The notes below the pieces were generated by a model. That model was not told the origin of the DNA and ran no database searches. It was given only the letters and a program-made list of their open reading frames with translations. Of a DNA stretch of 64,000 nt, positions 35,338-45,466 are shown piece after piece. Within the stretch, counting starts at the first letter, position 1, and each line of letters starts with the position of its first letter. Position numbers and translations under genes: made by a program. Source of the DNA: Alphaproteobacteria bacterium (GTDB lineage: Bacteria > Pseudomonadota > Alphaproteobacteria > Micavibrionales > Micavibrionaceae); assembly GCA_009995595.1 (NCBI GenBank), contig JAACPE010000002.1, positions 186,001 to 250,000 on the forward strand, written 5' to 3'.

Positions 35338-35364
35338 AAAAAGGCGCCAAAAGGCGCCTTTTTT
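35338..35364 (+). terminator. Rho-independent terminator after the adhesin gene
   Basis: GGCGCC (35343-35348), loop AAAA, GGCGCC (35353-35358), flanked by A and T runs (stem extends through A/T pairs), then six T. It separates the adhesin transcript from the secretion genes, which then need their own promoter. Confidence 0.9.
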
Positions 35365-35417
35365 AATAACTTAAAGCTAGTTTTATACCCCAAGCTATTG
35401 AAAAAAAATGAAATAAC

Positions 35418-35446
35418 TTGCGCTTGTGGCGAAAAAAGGACATAAC
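35418..35446 (+). promoter_or_regulatory. Promoter of the type I secretion operon
   Basis: TTGCGC (35418-35423), 17-base spacer, CATAAC (35441-35446), about 55 bases before the tolC start codon and directly after the adhesin terminator. A moderate match. Confidence 0.4.
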
Positions 35447-35501
35447 TACTAGGTAATTTTTAACGTTGTACGATTTATTTCTACAAAATAGGGGTCAGAC
35501 C

Positions 35502-36878
35502 ATGACAAATAATTTCACAAAACGCATCTTACTATCAGCTTCTATGCTTGCAATTATTGGGTTTTCTAGCTCAGTATCTGCGCAACAAGCACCAATGCAA
35601 ATGGGCTTATCTGAAGCGGTTTCGATTGGCGTGATGACAAATCCTGAATATGGCGTTGTTGCTGCGTCACGCCGCGCAACTGACGAAGAGCTAAATCAAG
35701 CAAAGGCTCTTTACTTGCCTTCGATCGATTTCTCTGGTGACACAGGGTATGAGTATACAGAAGATACAGTGACAAGATCAGGTATTGGTGACAATGATGA
35801 GACGTTATATCGTTACGAGGCGGGCTTAACACTGACACAAATGCTTTTTGATGGTTTTGAAACAAAGTATGAAAACGAGCGCCAGAAACACCGTGTTCAA
35901 TCATCTGCACACCGCGTGAGAGAAACATCTGAACTTGTTGGTCTTTCTATTGTTGAAGCTTTTCTCGAGGTTGTCCGTCAGCGTGAACTTCTCGGCATTA
36001 CACGTGAAAACGTTGCAGAGCACTTAGCCATTATGGATTTGATCCAAGAAGGCGTTGATGGTGGCCGTTCAACGCAAGCTGATCTGGAGCAAATTAAGGC
36101 ACGTTTAGCCTCTGCTCGCGCTCAAGAATCTACCGTACGTCAACAGCTTCGTATCGCTGAGTCTAACTTCCGCCGCGAAGTTGGTGATGATGCGAAAGAC
36201 CTTGTTCTTCCTGCTGTCCCAGTTAATGGTCTAACAGCGAATGTTGAAGAGGAAGTTAAAACAGCTCTTACACAAAGCCCAACATTAGATATCTTTAATT
36301 CCGATATTAATGTGGCCTATGCAGAATATGAGGGTACGAGTTCTACACTCTACCCACAAATAGATTTGCAGTTAAATGCGCGCCAAGGTGAAAACTTAGG
36401 AGGAGTAGAGGGTGTAGATCGTGGAGCCTCCGCTCTTGTGGTTGCCAACTGGAATTTATACCGCGGTGGCGGCGATATGGCCCGTATTCGTGAATTCACA
36501 CACCGTCATCAAGAATCAAAAGAGCGCCGGAATGACACAGCGCGCGCTATCGAAGATCAGGTTCGCCAAACATGGGCGCAAATGGTTTCTGCAGGTGAGC
36601 AAGCGCGTGAGTTTGCAAATCAGGCTGCAGCTAACCAAGAAGTTGTTCGTGCTTATAAAGATCAATTCTCTTTAGACCGTCGTACATTGCTTGATGTTTT
36701 GGACTCTCAAAACGAGCTTTTCGTGTCACGCTCGAACAAAATTAACTCTGAGTTTTTGGAAATGTTTGCTGTTTACAGTCTGTTGGCTTTTAAAGGTGAG
36801 CTTCTTCCAACACTAAGTGTTGCTTACCCCAGAGAGATTGCAGAAATCGACGTTCCGAATAAAAATATCGATCGCTAG
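35502..36878 (+). CDS. TolC-family outer-membrane protein of the adhesin secretion system
   Basis: A 458-residue outer-membrane exporter. The ATG at 35502 gives a good signal peptide ending V-S-A-Q; an upstream in-frame TTG at 35466 would add 12 residues before the signal and is unlikely. Two tandem halves have the TolC pattern: long helices, A-G-L-T-L-T-Q-M-L-F-D-G-F in the first half and V-A-N-W-N-L-Y-R-G-G-G-D in the second, then L-L-D-V-L-D-S-Q-N-E-L near the C-terminus. It is the AggA/LapE type found with LapB-type transporters. The ABC transporter follows after 34 bases. Confidence 0.93.
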   Translation: MTNNFTKRILLSASMLAIIGFSSSVSAQQAPMQMGLSEAVSIGVMTNPEYGVVAASRRATDEELNQAKALYLPSIDFSGDTGYEYTEDTVTRSGIGDNDETLYRYEAGLTLTQMLFDGFETKYENERQKHRVQSSAHRVRETSELVGLSIVEAFLEVVRQRELLGITRENVAEHLAIMDLIQEGVDGGRSTQADLEQIKARLASARAQESTVRQQLRIAESNFRREVGDDAKDLVLPAVPVNGLTANVEEEVKTALTQSPTLDIFNSDINVAYAEYEGTSSTLYPQIDLQLNARQGENLGGVEGVDRGASALVVANWNLYRGGGDMARIREFTHRHQESKERRNDTARAIEDQVRQTWAQMVSAGEQAREFANQAAANQEVVRAYKDQFSLDRRTLLDVLDSQNELFVSRSNKINSEFLEMFAVYSLLAFKGELLPTLSVAYPREIAEIDVPNKNIDR

Positions 36879-36912
36879 ACGCATTCTCTTCTTAACAGTA
36901 TAGGAATGACGC

Positions 36913-39291
36913 GTGACGCAGGATAATCCGCCGCCACCCAAGAAGACTGTCTTTCGCGAGCATGCGCAAGGCAAGGAAAATGACCCTTCGATACAACAAT
37001 CGCAGGATCAAAGTCCTGAGTATGGCAAAACAGATTACGCTGAAGGTCTTAAAGAACACGAAAAGACCCCTGATGCGTGGCCTTTGGAAGCAGATAGAAT
37101 TGCAATTCATGATCCTCTTGTAAATTGCTTAGTTCTTATGGCGGGTTATTATGGTCGCCGTACGAGCGTCAATGCCCTTACAGCAGGTTTGCCCATAGCA
37201 AAAGATGGGATTACTCCTGTTCTTTTTGAGCGCGCTGCATCGCGTGCCAACATGAATGCCATCATGGTTGACCGTACTTTAGACGCTCTTGCAATTGCTG
37301 CAAATTTACCGTGTATATTAGTGCTTGAAAATAACCAGTCTTGTATTCTTTGGGGCGTTAAATCTCCTGTTTCTATAAAGCATAAGAAAAACAGCAGAAA
37401 ACAGATTGAAAGTGTCCACCCAGATACCTTATTTATCGTTCAGTTTCCTGAAACAGAAAATGAAAAACAGGAAATTTTATTAAAAGACCTACAAAAAATT
37501 TATACAAATTATGCGTTTTATGTACGTCCAATCGCGCGCGTTGATGATCGTGCAGGCCCTGCGCTTATTGATACGGCGCGTGACTGGTTCTGGTCTGCGT
37601 TAAAAGAGCATAAAGGAATTTATGCTGAGGTGATTGCCGCTGCTATTATGATCAATCTTTTTGCGCTTGGAAGTTCTTTATTTGTAATGAACGTCTATGA
37701 CCGCGTTGTGCCTAATAATGCTATCCCGACTTTATGGGTACTCGCTATTGGCGTTTTGATTGTGTACGTGTTTGATTTTATCTTAAAAAATATGCGCGCA
37801 TATCTTCTAGACCATGCGGGACAAAAAGCTGATGTGAAAATTTCAGCACGTTTATTCGAGCAAATGCTTGGTATGAAAATGACATCGCGCCCAGGTAGTG
37901 CAGGTGTTATGGCTAGCCATATGCGGGAATTTGAATCTCTACGAGACTTCTTTACCTCTGCAACAATGGTCGCTTTGATTGATTTCCCATTTATATTTTT
38001 CTTTATAGCGATTATCGCTTTGATTGGCGGTCCCATTGCATTTGTTCCACTCGCCGCAGTCCCCATCGTTCTTATTGTGGGTTTTGCATTGCAGGGACCT
38101 TTACGTAAAATTATTAAAGAATCTATGATGGAAAGTGCTCTCAAAAATGCTCTTTTATTTGAAACAATTTCAGGCCTAGAAACGATCAAAGTGCAAGCCG
38201 CTGAGGGCCATACGCAGCGCAAATGGGAAGAATTAACAGATAGAGCGTCGCGCACAGCCGTTAAATCACGCCGTGTAAACGCCTTTGCCCTTAATTTCGC
38301 TGTATTTGTGCAACAGCTAGTCAGTGTGTTTGTGGTTGTGGTCGGTGTCTTTTTGATAAAAGAAGGTCAAGTATCAATGGGCGCTTTAATTGCTTGTGTG
38401 ATTTTAAGTGGTCGTGCAATGGGGCCGCTTGCCCAGATTGCTGGGCTTTTGACCCGTATGCATCAATCGTCAGAGTCTCTTCATCAATTAAATGAAATGA
38501 TGAAAAAGCCTGTTGAGCGCCCTGCTGATAAACACTTTATCTCAATGCCGTCTATTAAAGGCAAAGTAGAATTTCGTGATGTAATTTTTCATTACCCTGA
38601 ACAAACTGTGCCTGCTGTGAATAATCTTAGCTTTTCTCTTAATCCAGGGGAGCATGTCGGTATTATTGGCGCCGTTGGATCTGGCAAAACCACCATTGAG
38701 CGTCTCTTGATTAATCTTTATCAGCCGACAAGCGGTAGCGTACAGATTGATGGTACAGACGTACGCCAAATTGACCCTGGTGACTTGCGCCGTAATGTTG
38801 GCGCTGTGCAGCAAAGCCCGCAATTATTTTATGGTACAGTGCGTGAAAATATGACGATGGGCCATGAAATGGCTCCAGACCGGTCTGTCTTACGCGCTGC
38901 CGAGCTCGCAGGCGTGATGGAGTTTTTGAAAGACTCTCAAGCGGGTCTTGACACAAAAGTTGGTGAACGTGGAGAGGCTTTATCTGGAGGGCAGCGCCAA
39001 GCCGTTGCGATCGCCCGGGCACTTTTATACGATCCACCAGTTCTTATTTTAGATGAGCCAACAGCGGCAATGGATCCAGCTTCTGAGAACCGTTTACGTA
39101 AACGCCTTCATAAACTGATTGAGGGACGTACAACGCTCCTTATTACACACAAGGGATCAATGTTAACATTAGTGGATAAACTTATCCTTCTTGATCGTGG
39201 ACGTCTTGTTGCCTTTGGACCAAAAGACGAAGTTATTCGTAATTTACAGGGCCGCCAATATGGCTCTTCAGCAGAAAATACGGATGTGTAA
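36913..39291 (+). CDS. Type I secretion ABC transporter with degenerate C39 domain (LapB/LssB type)
   Basis: A 792-residue permease-ATPase fusion starting at GTG 36913 (AGGAA seven bases before it; an ATG at 36906 is in another frame and soon stops). Residues about 55-200 form a C39-like domain (D-P-L-V-N-C-L-V-L-M) without the Q-x-x-D-C-G active site, as in exporters of RTX adhesins that do not cleave a leader. Six membrane helices follow (about 235-520). The ATPase has Walker A G-A-V-G-S-G-K-T-T, signature L-S-G-G-Q-R-Q and Walker B L-I-L-D-E-P. The HlyD-type adaptor starts two bases after the stop. It powers export of the giant adhesin. Confidence 0.94.
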   Translation: MTQDNPPPPKKTVFREHAQGKENDPSIQQSQDQSPEYGKTDYAEGLKEHEKTPDAWPLEADRIAIHDPLVNCLVLMAGYYGRRTSVNALTAGLPIAKDGITPVLFERAASRANMNAIMVDRTLDALAIAANLPCILVLENNQSCILWGVKSPVSIKHKKNSRKQIESVHPDTLFIVQFPETENEKQEILLKDLQKIYTNYAFYVRPIARVDDRAGPALIDTARDWFWSALKEHKGIYAEVIAAAIMINLFALGSSLFVMNVYDRVVPNNAIPTLWVLAIGVLIVYVFDFILKNMRAYLLDHAGQKADVKISARLFEQMLGMKMTSRPGSAGVMASHMREFESLRDFFTSATMVALIDFPFIFFFIAIIALIGGPIAFVPLAAVPIVLIVGFALQGPLRKIIKESMMESALKNALLFETISGLETIKVQAAEGHTQRKWEELTDRASRTAVKSRRVNAFALNFAVFVQQLVSVFVVVVGVFLIKEGQVSMGALIACVILSGRAMGPLAQIAGLLTRMHQSSESLHQLNEMMKKPVERPADKHFISMPSIKGKVEFRDVIFHYPEQTVPAVNNLSFSLNPGEHVGIIGAVGSGKTTIERLLINLYQPTSGSVQIDGTDVRQIDPGDLRRNVGAVQQSPQLFYGTVRENMTMGHEMAPDRSVLRAAELAGVMEFLKDSQAGLDTKVGERGEALSGGQRQAVAIARALLYDPPVLILDEPTAAMDPASENRLRKRLHKLIEGRTTLLITHKGSMLTLVDKLILLDRGRLVAFGPKDEVIRNLQGRQYGSSAENTDV

Positions 39292-39293
39292 TT

Positions 39294-40751
39294 ATGGCCT
39301 TATTTAAGAAAAAGAGAAAACCATTACAAGAAATTAGTGGCAATGATCCCAACTTGGCGCGCGCGATGCGAGAGCAAATGGAAGCGCAAATGTCACCCAC
39401 AGAGCTTGAAAATCATGAAAAAGGAAAATGGCTTAAGGAGCATACAGATCGTATAGAAGCTCAAGCGGGACGTTTCTTTCAAGCTGATGAAGATTTACCC
39501 CTTAGAACGCATCTAGCCTTGATCCTTATTATTGTATTTTGGGTTGCATTTATCGTTTGGGCAAGTTTTGCGCAGCTTGATGAAGTTGTACGTGGTGATG
39601 GGACGATCATTCCATCGTCTGAAATCCAGAAAATATCAAGCCTTGAGGGCGGTATCATACAAGAATTCTTCATAGAGCGTGGTAAAGAAGTTAAAGCGGG
39701 TGATGTGCTTGTCCGTATGAGTGATGTTGCCGCGTCTTCTGATTTAGGCTCAAACGAATCGCGTTATTTGGGATTATTGGCCGCAATTACACGTTTGCAA
39801 GCTGAAGTCGAAGGTAACGTCCCACAATTTCCGCAAGAGGTGATGGAAAAATCACCCTCTAGCGTAACGGAGGAGATGAACGCATTTCGTGCCAACCAAG
39901 ACAGTATTAACAATCAGATCGTTATTATGGAGCAGCAAAAGAGTCAGCGTTCACAGGAGTTGAATGAGCTTCAGGTGCGCGCTAGTGACGTACAGGGGCA
40001 ATTACGCCTGATCCAAGAAGAAAAGCAAATGGTTGAGCCGTTGGTGGCAAGAGGCGCAGCGCCCAAGATGGAGCTTTTGCAACTAGACCGCCAAATTAAA
40101 GAAAAACAGACTGAACTGAATGGCGTAACTTCTGCTATCCCTCGTGCGCGCTCGGCTATTGCAGAAGCAAATGGGCGTATTAATGAGGTTAAATCAACAG
40201 CGCGTGCCCAATCTCAAACAGAGCTTTCAGCCAAACTTATTGAAATGAATGCCATTAAAAAAGGGCTTGCAGGACTTCAAGATCGTCAAACACGTACAGA
40301 GATCAAATCACCTGTAAACGGTTATATTAAAGATCTGAAAGTGTTTACTGTTGGGGGCGTTGTGCAACCTGGGCAGGAATTTATCGAAATTGTACCCAAA
40401 GACGATAAACTTCTCGTTGAGGCGCGCATTAATCCTAAAGATATTGCTTTTGTTGCCTCTGGTGATGATGCGATGGTCAAAATAACAGCGTATGACTTTT
40501 CTATTTACGGCGGATTGGCTGGTAAAGTTGTCTATATCTCTGCCGATGCGATTACAAATGAAGAGGGTGAGAGCTTTTATGTTCTTCACGTCGAGACAAA
40601 TGAAACATCACTTATCCGTAATGGTGAAGAGCTTCCAATTATTCCAGGTATGGTTACTTCAGTTGATATTCTAACGGGCAAAAAGACGGTCATGGAATAT
40701 CTGCTTAAACCTTTCAATAAAACCCTTGGCGAGGCAATGAACGAGCGATAA
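39294..40751 (+). CDS. HlyD-family type I secretion adaptor
   Basis: A 485-residue membrane fusion protein. It has a cytoplasmic N-terminal segment of about 75 residues, a single membrane helix around 76-98, a lipoyl half (I-S-S-L-E-G-G-I-I-Q-E-F), a long coiled coil (about 150-335), then the second lipoyl half and a beta-barrel (I-K-S-P-V-N-G-Y-I-K, then P-G-Q-E-F-I-E-I-V-P). The C-terminal G-M-V-T-S-V-D-I-L-T-G-K-K is the HlyD-family signature. It bridges the LapB-type ABC transporter to the TolC-type channel. Last gene of the secretion operon. Confidence 0.94.
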   Translation: MALFKKKRKPLQEISGNDPNLARAMREQMEAQMSPTELENHEKGKWLKEHTDRIEAQAGRFFQADEDLPLRTHLALILIIVFWVAFIVWASFAQLDEVVRGDGTIIPSSEIQKISSLEGGIIQEFFIERGKEVKAGDVLVRMSDVAASSDLGSNESRYLGLLAAITRLQAEVEGNVPQFPQEVMEKSPSSVTEEMNAFRANQDSINNQIVIMEQQKSQRSQELNELQVRASDVQGQLRLIQEEKQMVEPLVARGAAPKMELLQLDRQIKEKQTELNGVTSAIPRARSAIAEANGRINEVKSTARAQSQTELSAKLIEMNAIKKGLAGLQDRQTRTEIKSPVNGYIKDLKVFTVGGVVQPGQEFIEIVPKDDKLLVEARINPKDIAFVASGDDAMVKITAYDFSIYGGLAGKVVYISADAITNEEGESFYVLHVETNETSLIRNGEELPIIPGMVTSVDILTGKKTVMEYLLKPFNKTLGEAMNER

Positions 40752-40817
40752 GCCAATTCGCCGCTTCATTATAGTATTTCCTAGACTTAAAGCTGAAATA
40801 GCGTTAAAAATTTGCTT

Positions 40818-42812
40818 ATGCAAACACAAGAAGTTTTAAAAAATATGGTTACAATTACCCTCCCTGATGGCGCAACACGTACTTATGATGCCGGTATAAC
40901 GGGTATGGAAATTGCCGAGAGTATTTCAAAATCACTCGCTAAATCCGTTATCGCCATCGCGATTGATGGCGCGCTATCAGATCTATCTTTACCGATTGAT
41001 AAAGACTCCACTATCAGCCTTGTAAAACGTGAGGATGATCAGGCACTTGAAATGATACGTCACGATGCGGCGCATATAATGGCAGAAGCAGTGCAGACCT
41101 TATTTCCTGGCACACAAGTGACTATAGGCCCATCAATTGAAAATGGATTTTATTATGATTTTGCCCGTGATGAGCCTTTCAGCACAGATGATTTTGAGGC
41201 GATTGAAAGGCAAATGCGTAAAATTGTGGAGCGCAATTCTGCCTTCGTCCGTGAGGTTTGGCCTCGTAATGAGGCGATAGCGTATTTCAAAGGAAAGGGA
41301 GAGAACTATAAAGCAGAGCTTATTTCTGATTTACCTGAAACAGAAGATATTAAAATATATCGTCAAGGTGAAGGTCCAGACGGTTGGCTTGATTTATGTC
41401 GCGGCCCGCACATGCCGACCACAAAGCATGTTGGAACAGCATTTAAATTAATGAAGGTTGCTGGCGCCTATTGGCGTGGAGATTCGAATAACGCCATGCT
41501 TCAACGTATATATGGTACGGCGTGGCGTAATGATAAAGAATTGCAGGCGCATTTGACGCAAATCGAAGAAGCGGAAGCACGCGATCACCGCAAACTTGGT
41601 AAAGAAATGGACTTGTTTCACATTCAAGAAGAGGCACAAGGATCCGTTTTTTGGCATCCAAAAGGCTTTCATATCTATAATCAGCTTGAGGCTTATATTC
41701 GCCGCCGTTTAAATGATGTCGGATATAAAGAAGTCAAAACACCACAACTGATTGATAATAAACTCTGGGAAGCTTCTGGGCACTGGGGTAAGTACCGCGA
41801 AAATATGTTTGTTGTGCCTGATGTGGTGCCAAATACAGAAGAAGGCGGGAAAGTTTTTAAAGAAGAGCCAACACGTTTCATGGCACTGAAACCCATGAAC
41901 TGCCCAGCCCATGTACAGATTTTTAACCAAGGTTTGAAATCATATCGTGATCTACCGCTGCGTATGGCTGAGTTTGGATGCTGTCACCGTAACGAGGCGC
42001 ATGGCGCGCTTCATGGCCTCATGCGTGTACGCCAAATGACACAAGATGATGCCCATATCTTTTGCACAGAAGATCAAATCACCCAAGAGTCGATTGATTT
42101 TTGCGCTCTGGTCAAAAATGTCTATCAGGATTTAGGCTTTAACGATGTGCGCGTTGTGCTTGCTTTGCGTCCTGAAATGCGTGCAGGAAGCGATGCGGTC
42201 TGGGACAAGGCTGAAAATGGTTTGCGAGATGCGCTTAGAAAAGCAGGTCTGGAATTTGAAGAAGAAGAGGGGGAAGGTGCCTTTTACGGCCCTAAAGTTG
42301 AATATCATATCCGTGATGCGATTGGCCGTAGTTGGCAGTGCGGGACACTTCAACTGGACTTTGTTCTCCCAGAGCGCCTCGATGCCAGTTACGTGGGTAA
42401 AGATGGCAGTCGTCACCGCCCTGTTATGCTTCACCGTGCTGTTTTAGGCACGCTAGAGCGCTTTATAGGCATTATGATTGAAAATTATGCAGGGCGTCTT
42501 CCTTTATGGCTGCTTCCGACTCAGGTTGTTGTGACAAGTATTAAGCCCGAAAGTAACGGCTATGCTCAAAAGGTATATGACCAGTTAAAAGCGCATAATA
42601 TACGTGCCGAGCTTGATATTCGTGATGAAAACCTAAACGCAAAAGTGCGGGAGCATTCAAATGCAAAAGTCCCTGCTATGTTTGTTGTAGGGGGGCGTGA
42701 AGAAGAAAATCAAACAGTGGCCATTCGCCGTTTGGGGTCAAAAGACCAAAATATAGTCGCTCTCGATCAGGCAATCGCTGATCTGGCTTTAGAAGCAAAG
42801 GCTCCTTATTAA
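40818..42812 (+). CDS. thrS: Threonyl-tRNA synthetase
   Basis: A class II synthetase of about 664 residues. N-terminal TGS domain (V-T-I-T-L-P-D-G), editing domain with H-D-A-A-H (zinc-like H-x-x-x-H), catalytic core with M-N-C-P-A-H, R-M-A-E-F-G and L-D-F-x-L-P-E-R, then an anticodon-binding domain ([10 protein letters not shown]). I list the ATG at 40818; homologues usually begin close to V-T-I-T-L-P-D-G, so the ATG at 40845 is an equally good start. The stop overlaps the start of tspO by one base. Confidence 0.96.
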   Translation: MQTQEVLKNMVTITLPDGATRTYDAGITGMEIAESISKSLAKSVIAIAIDGALSDLSLPIDKDSTISLVKREDDQALEMIRHDAAHIMAEAVQTLFPGTQVTIGPSIENGFYYDFARDEPFSTDDFEAIERQMRKIVERNSAFVREVWPRNEAIAYFKGKGENYKAELISDLPETEDIKIYRQGEGPDGWLDLCRGPHMPTTKHVGTAFKLMKVAGAYWRGDSNNAMLQRIYGTAWRNDKELQAHLTQIEEAEARDHRKLGKEMDLFHIQEEAQGSVFWHPKGFHIYNQLEAYIRRRLNDVGYKEVKTPQLIDNKLWEASGHWGKYRENMFVVPDVVPNTEEGGKVFKEEPTRFMALKPMNCPAHVQIFNQGLKSYRDLPLRMAEFGCCHRNEAHGALHGLMRVRQMTQDDAHIFCTEDQITQESIDFCALVKNVYQDLGFNDVRVVLALRPEMRAGSDAVWDKAENGLRDALRKAGLEFEEEEGEGAFYGPKVEYHIRDAIGRSWQCGTLQLDFVLPERLDASYVGKDGSRHRPVMLHRAVLGTLERFIGIMIENYAGRLPLWLLPTQVVVTSIKPESNGYAQKVYDQLKAHNIRAELDIRDENLNAKVREHSNAKVPAMFVVGGREEENQTVAIRRLGSKDQNIVALDQAIADLALEAKAPY

Positions 42813-43276
42813 TGTCCAAGTATTTTGTCTGGCTGTTTTGGCTTATCCTTTACCTTTTTGTTTCATCAACGATTGGTCAGGTGACGCAAAGTAATATTGA
42901 TGACTGGTATAAAGATCTCATTAAATCCACCTTTAATCCGCCCAATTATGTCTTTCCAATTGTTTGGACTATTATCTATGGAATGGTTGCCACAGCGGGT
43001 CATTTGATATGGCAGGATAAGTGCGATAAAGGCATAAAGACGATTTTTATCCTCTACACGATTATGAACTGGTCGTGGAGCTTCGTTTTCTTTGAAGCAC
43101 AAAATATAACTCTTGCTTTTGGGTGGATTGTGGCTGTCAATTTGATCAATATTTGGTTTATCATTAAAACCTATAAAAAACATCGTTGGTCATCCATTCT
43201 CATGGTGTCACCCTTAATATGGACAGGGTTTGCGACGTTTTTAACCTTTGAAATATGGCGTTTAAACGGCTCATAG
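42812..43276 (+). CDS. tspO: TspO/MBR family membrane protein
   Basis: A 154-residue protein with five predicted membrane helices. The family pattern is present: F-N-P-P-N-Y-V-F-P-I-V-W-T-I-I-Y, then W-S-W-S-F-V-F-F, and repeated Trp and Pro in the helices. TspO binds tetrapyrroles and sterol-like ligands and affects porphyrin handling and stress responses. Its start overlaps the thrS stop (TAATG), an unusual partner; in many bacteria thrS is followed directly by infC. Confidence 0.92.
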   Translation: MSKYFVWLFWLILYLFVSSTIGQVTQSNIDDWYKDLIKSTFNPPNYVFPIVWTIIYGMVATAGHLIWQDKCDKGIKTIFILYTIMNWSWSFVFFEAQNITLAFGWIVAVNLINIWFIIKTYKKHRWSSILMVSPLIWTGFATFLTFEIWRLNGS

Positions 43277-43301
43277 GTTTGTGCGCTTTTACCAAAATCC
43301 C

Positions 43302-43330
43302 TTGCAATTTAAGGGGTTTGTGGGTATTAA
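43302..43330 (+). promoter_or_regulatory. Candidate promoter of infC
   Basis: TTGCAA (43302-43307), 17-base spacer, TATTAA (43325-43330), about 60 bases before the infC ribosome binding site. Confidence 0.4.
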
Positions 43331-43377
43331 TGCGTTATTCATAAATGGATTATATAATACTATTTATTTTAACAATT

Positions 43378-43394
43378 AAGGAGTTATAACCATC
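43378..43394 (+). promoter_or_regulatory. infC ribosome binding site with AUC start codon
   Basis: AAGGAG (43378-43383), eight bases, then ATC (43392-43394). The reading frame is closed by TAA at 43377-43379, and no ATG, GTG or TTG occurs in frame before the highly conserved N-terminal part of IF3. IF3 genes are known to use rare start codons (AUU in E. coli) for autoregulation. Confidence 0.75.
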
Positions 43395-44096
43395 ACTAAA
43401 CCACCTTTTCGTCCCGTTCGCAAAGAAACAGGGCCCCGTATTAATCTTAATATCACTGCAGAAGAAATACGCGTTGTCGGCGCAGATGGTGAAATGCTTG
43501 GCGTCATGAGCGTCAAAAAAGCCGTTGCGATTGCTGAAGAAAGTGGACTTGATCTTGTCGAGGTTTCTCCAAATGCCAAACCGCCTGTTTGTAAAATCCT
43601 AGATTTTGGTAAATACAAATACGAGCAACAGAAAAAAGCCTCAGAAGCGCGTAAAAAGCAAAAGACAGTTGAGGTTAAAGAAATCAAAATGCGTCCAACG
43701 ATCGAAGATCACGATTATGGCGTGAAGTTAAAAAATGCACAAAAATTCTTAAAAGCCGAAAACAAAGTCAAGGTAACGTTACGTTTTCGTGGTCGTGAAA
43801 TGGCTCATAAAGATCTGGCTTCTGCTCTTTTAAATCGTTTTAAACATGATCTTGCTCCACTTTCAAAGGTGGAAATGTATCCGAAGATGGAAGGGCGCCA
43901 AATGATGATGATTTTGGCACCAGATACAACGCTAGCAGAGGCTGCAGAAAAAGAAGCACGCCTTGCTGAAAAAGCGGTGAAACGCGCGGAAATAAAAGCC
44001 GCAAAAGACGCTGCCAAAGAAGCAAGGGCAGACTCTGATGTGGAAGAAAAGAAAGCGTCACAAGAAACTAGCGAGGCGCAGACAGATAAGGCATGA
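43392..44096 (+). CDS. infC: Translation initiation factor IF-3
   Basis: A full-length IF3 of 234 residues when read from the AUC codon at 43392. The N-terminal domain includes G-P-R-I-N-L-N-I and E-I-R-V-V-G-A-D-G, which lie upstream of the first ATG in frame (43482) and would be lost if that ATG or the one at 43494 were the start. The linker is Lys-rich (Y-E-Q-Q-K-K). The C-terminal domain has [15 protein letters not shown] and P-K-M-E-G-R-Q-M. A 30-residue Ala/Glu/Lys tail extends past the usual end. IF3 checks start-codon pairing on the 30S subunit, so its own non-canonical start gives feedback control. The flavoprotein gene begins six bases after the stop; rpmI and rplT do not follow. 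Confidence 0.93.
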   Translation: MTKPPFRPVRKETGPRINLNITAEEIRVVGADGEMLGVMSVKKAVAIAEESGLDLVEVSPNAKPPVCKILDFGKYKYEQQKKASEARKKQKTVEVKEIKMRPTIEDHDYGVKLKNAQKFLKAENKVKVTLRFRGREMAHKDLASALLNRFKHDLAPLSKVEMYPKMEGRQMMMILAPDTTLAEAAEKEARLAEKAVKRAEIKAAKDAAKEARADSDVEEKKASQETSEAQTDKA

Positions 44097-44102
44097 TTAA
44101 TA

Positions 44103-45410
44103 ATGTCTGATTTGGAGCAAGCTCAACACTATCTTAAAACCTATTATCGCGACACACTTCATACGAATGTGGCTCGAAAGCCTTTAGTTGCTGATATTGA
44201 GACGGACATCTGCGTTATTGGCGGTGGTCTTGCAGGTTTATCAACGGCTCTGGGTCTTGTCGAAAAAGGTAAAAACACTACTCTTATTGAAGCCAATCGT
44301 ATTGGGTGGGGCGCATCTGGCCGTAATGGTGGTTTCGTCGCAAAAGGTTATGCGGCTGGATATAGCCAGCTCGTTAAAAAAGTTGGCCTTGAACACACCA
44401 AACAATTACATAAGCTCGCCACACATGGACGTAGCCTTATCAAAAAACGTATTGATCAATATGATATTGATTGTGGCCCTGTTGTTCAGGGTGTTCTTGG
44501 TGTGTCATGGAATAATCACCCTCAAAGCGTAAAAGATTATATCAAGTTCATGCGTAATGATCTTAATGCGCCGCTTGAGTTTTGGTCTACAGAAAAGATT
44601 AGAGATCTTTGTAAGACAGAGCGTTATTACGATGGATTTTATTCCCCTGAAGATTATCAGTTCCATCCTTTAAATTATATCCATGGCCTTGCCAACGCAA
44701 TTGAAAGCTACAAAGGACAAATCTTTGAAAGCACAAAAGCAATCAAAATTACTGATCGCTCCGATGGTGGCTACATCGTGCATACGCCGCAAGGCCAGAT
44801 AAAATGCAATCAAGTTGTTCTCTGTTGTTCTATCTATGTTGATGATTTGAACAAGAAACTAAAGTATGCGTCTTTTCCTGTTTATACCTATGTCATGGTG
44901 ACAAAACCTATTGATAAAGAGCGCCTTGATGCAGCAATTAACACGGATTATGCTATTTTTGATAACCGTTACGCACAGGATTACTATCGCCGCTTACCTG
45001 ATAACCGTATCTTATGGGGCGGTCGTGTGAGCGTAACAGGTGTTCCCGAAAACTTAGCGCAAATCATGACGCGCGATCTGTTAAAAGTGTATCCGCAATT
45101 AAAAGGGCATGTTGAGCCCGAATACGCATGGGGTGGAGAGCTATGCTATGCGCCCCATAAAATGCCCCAAATTGGACAACTTAAACCAGGGTATTGGTAC
45201 AACACGTGTTTCGGTGGGCATGGCCTTGTGCCGACATCTGTTGGCGGTGATGTGGTTTCAAGTGCAATAGCAGAGGGAGACGAGCGTTATAAATTGTTTG
45301 AGCCATTCAGTAAACTTTGGTTTGCAGGAGGCCCATTCTCACCTTATATCGCGCAAAGTGTCTATTACTTATGGCGCGCACGAGATGTTCTCATAAGCAT
45401 GAACCGATAG
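44103..45410 (+). CDS. DAO-family FAD-dependent oxidoreductase (PuuB/gamma-glutamylputrescine oxidase-like)
   Basis: A 435-residue flavoenzyme. The FAD fold is I-G-G-G-L-A-G-L-S-T-A near residue 40. The segment G-W-G-A-S-G-R-N-G-G-F near residue 75 is typical of the OrdL/PuuB branch, which oxidises secondary amines such as gamma-glutamylputrescine. The C-terminal F-G-G-H-G-L-V-P-T-S closes the FAD site. No other putrescine-pathway gene is nearby, so the substrate is inference. It is probably read through from infC and ends at a strong terminator. Confidence 0.85.
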   Translation: MSDLEQAQHYLKTYYRDTLHTNVARKPLVADIETDICVIGGGLAGLSTALGLVEKGKNTTLIEANRIGWGASGRNGGFVAKGYAAGYSQLVKKVGLEHTKQLHKLATHGRSLIKKRIDQYDIDCGPVVQGVLGVSWNNHPQSVKDYIKFMRNDLNAPLEFWSTEKIRDLCKTERYYDGFYSPEDYQFHPLNYIHGLANAIESYKGQIFESTKAIKITDRSDGGYIVHTPQGQIKCNQVVLCCSIYVDDLNKKLKYASFPVYTYVMVTKPIDKERLDAAINTDYAIFDNRYAQDYYRRLPDNRILWGGRVSVTGVPENLAQIMTRDLLKVYPQLKGHVEPEYAWGGELCYAPHKMPQIGQLKPGYWYNTCFGGHGLVPTSVGGDVVSSAIAEGDERYKLFEPFSKLWFAGGPFSPYIAQSVYYLWRARDVLISMNR

Positions 45411-45420
45411 ATAAGCACAA

Positions 45421-45447
45421 AAAACCGCCCCTAGAGAGCGGTTTTTT
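45421..45447. terminator. Bidirectional terminator between the flavoprotein gene and trxA
   Basis: AAAACCGC (45421-45428) and GCGGTTTT (45438-45445) form an 8-bp stem with A-run and T-run flanks, so it can end transcription in both directions. Confidence 0.85.
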
Positions 45448-45466
45448 ATAAGTCTGTTTTTTGTCT

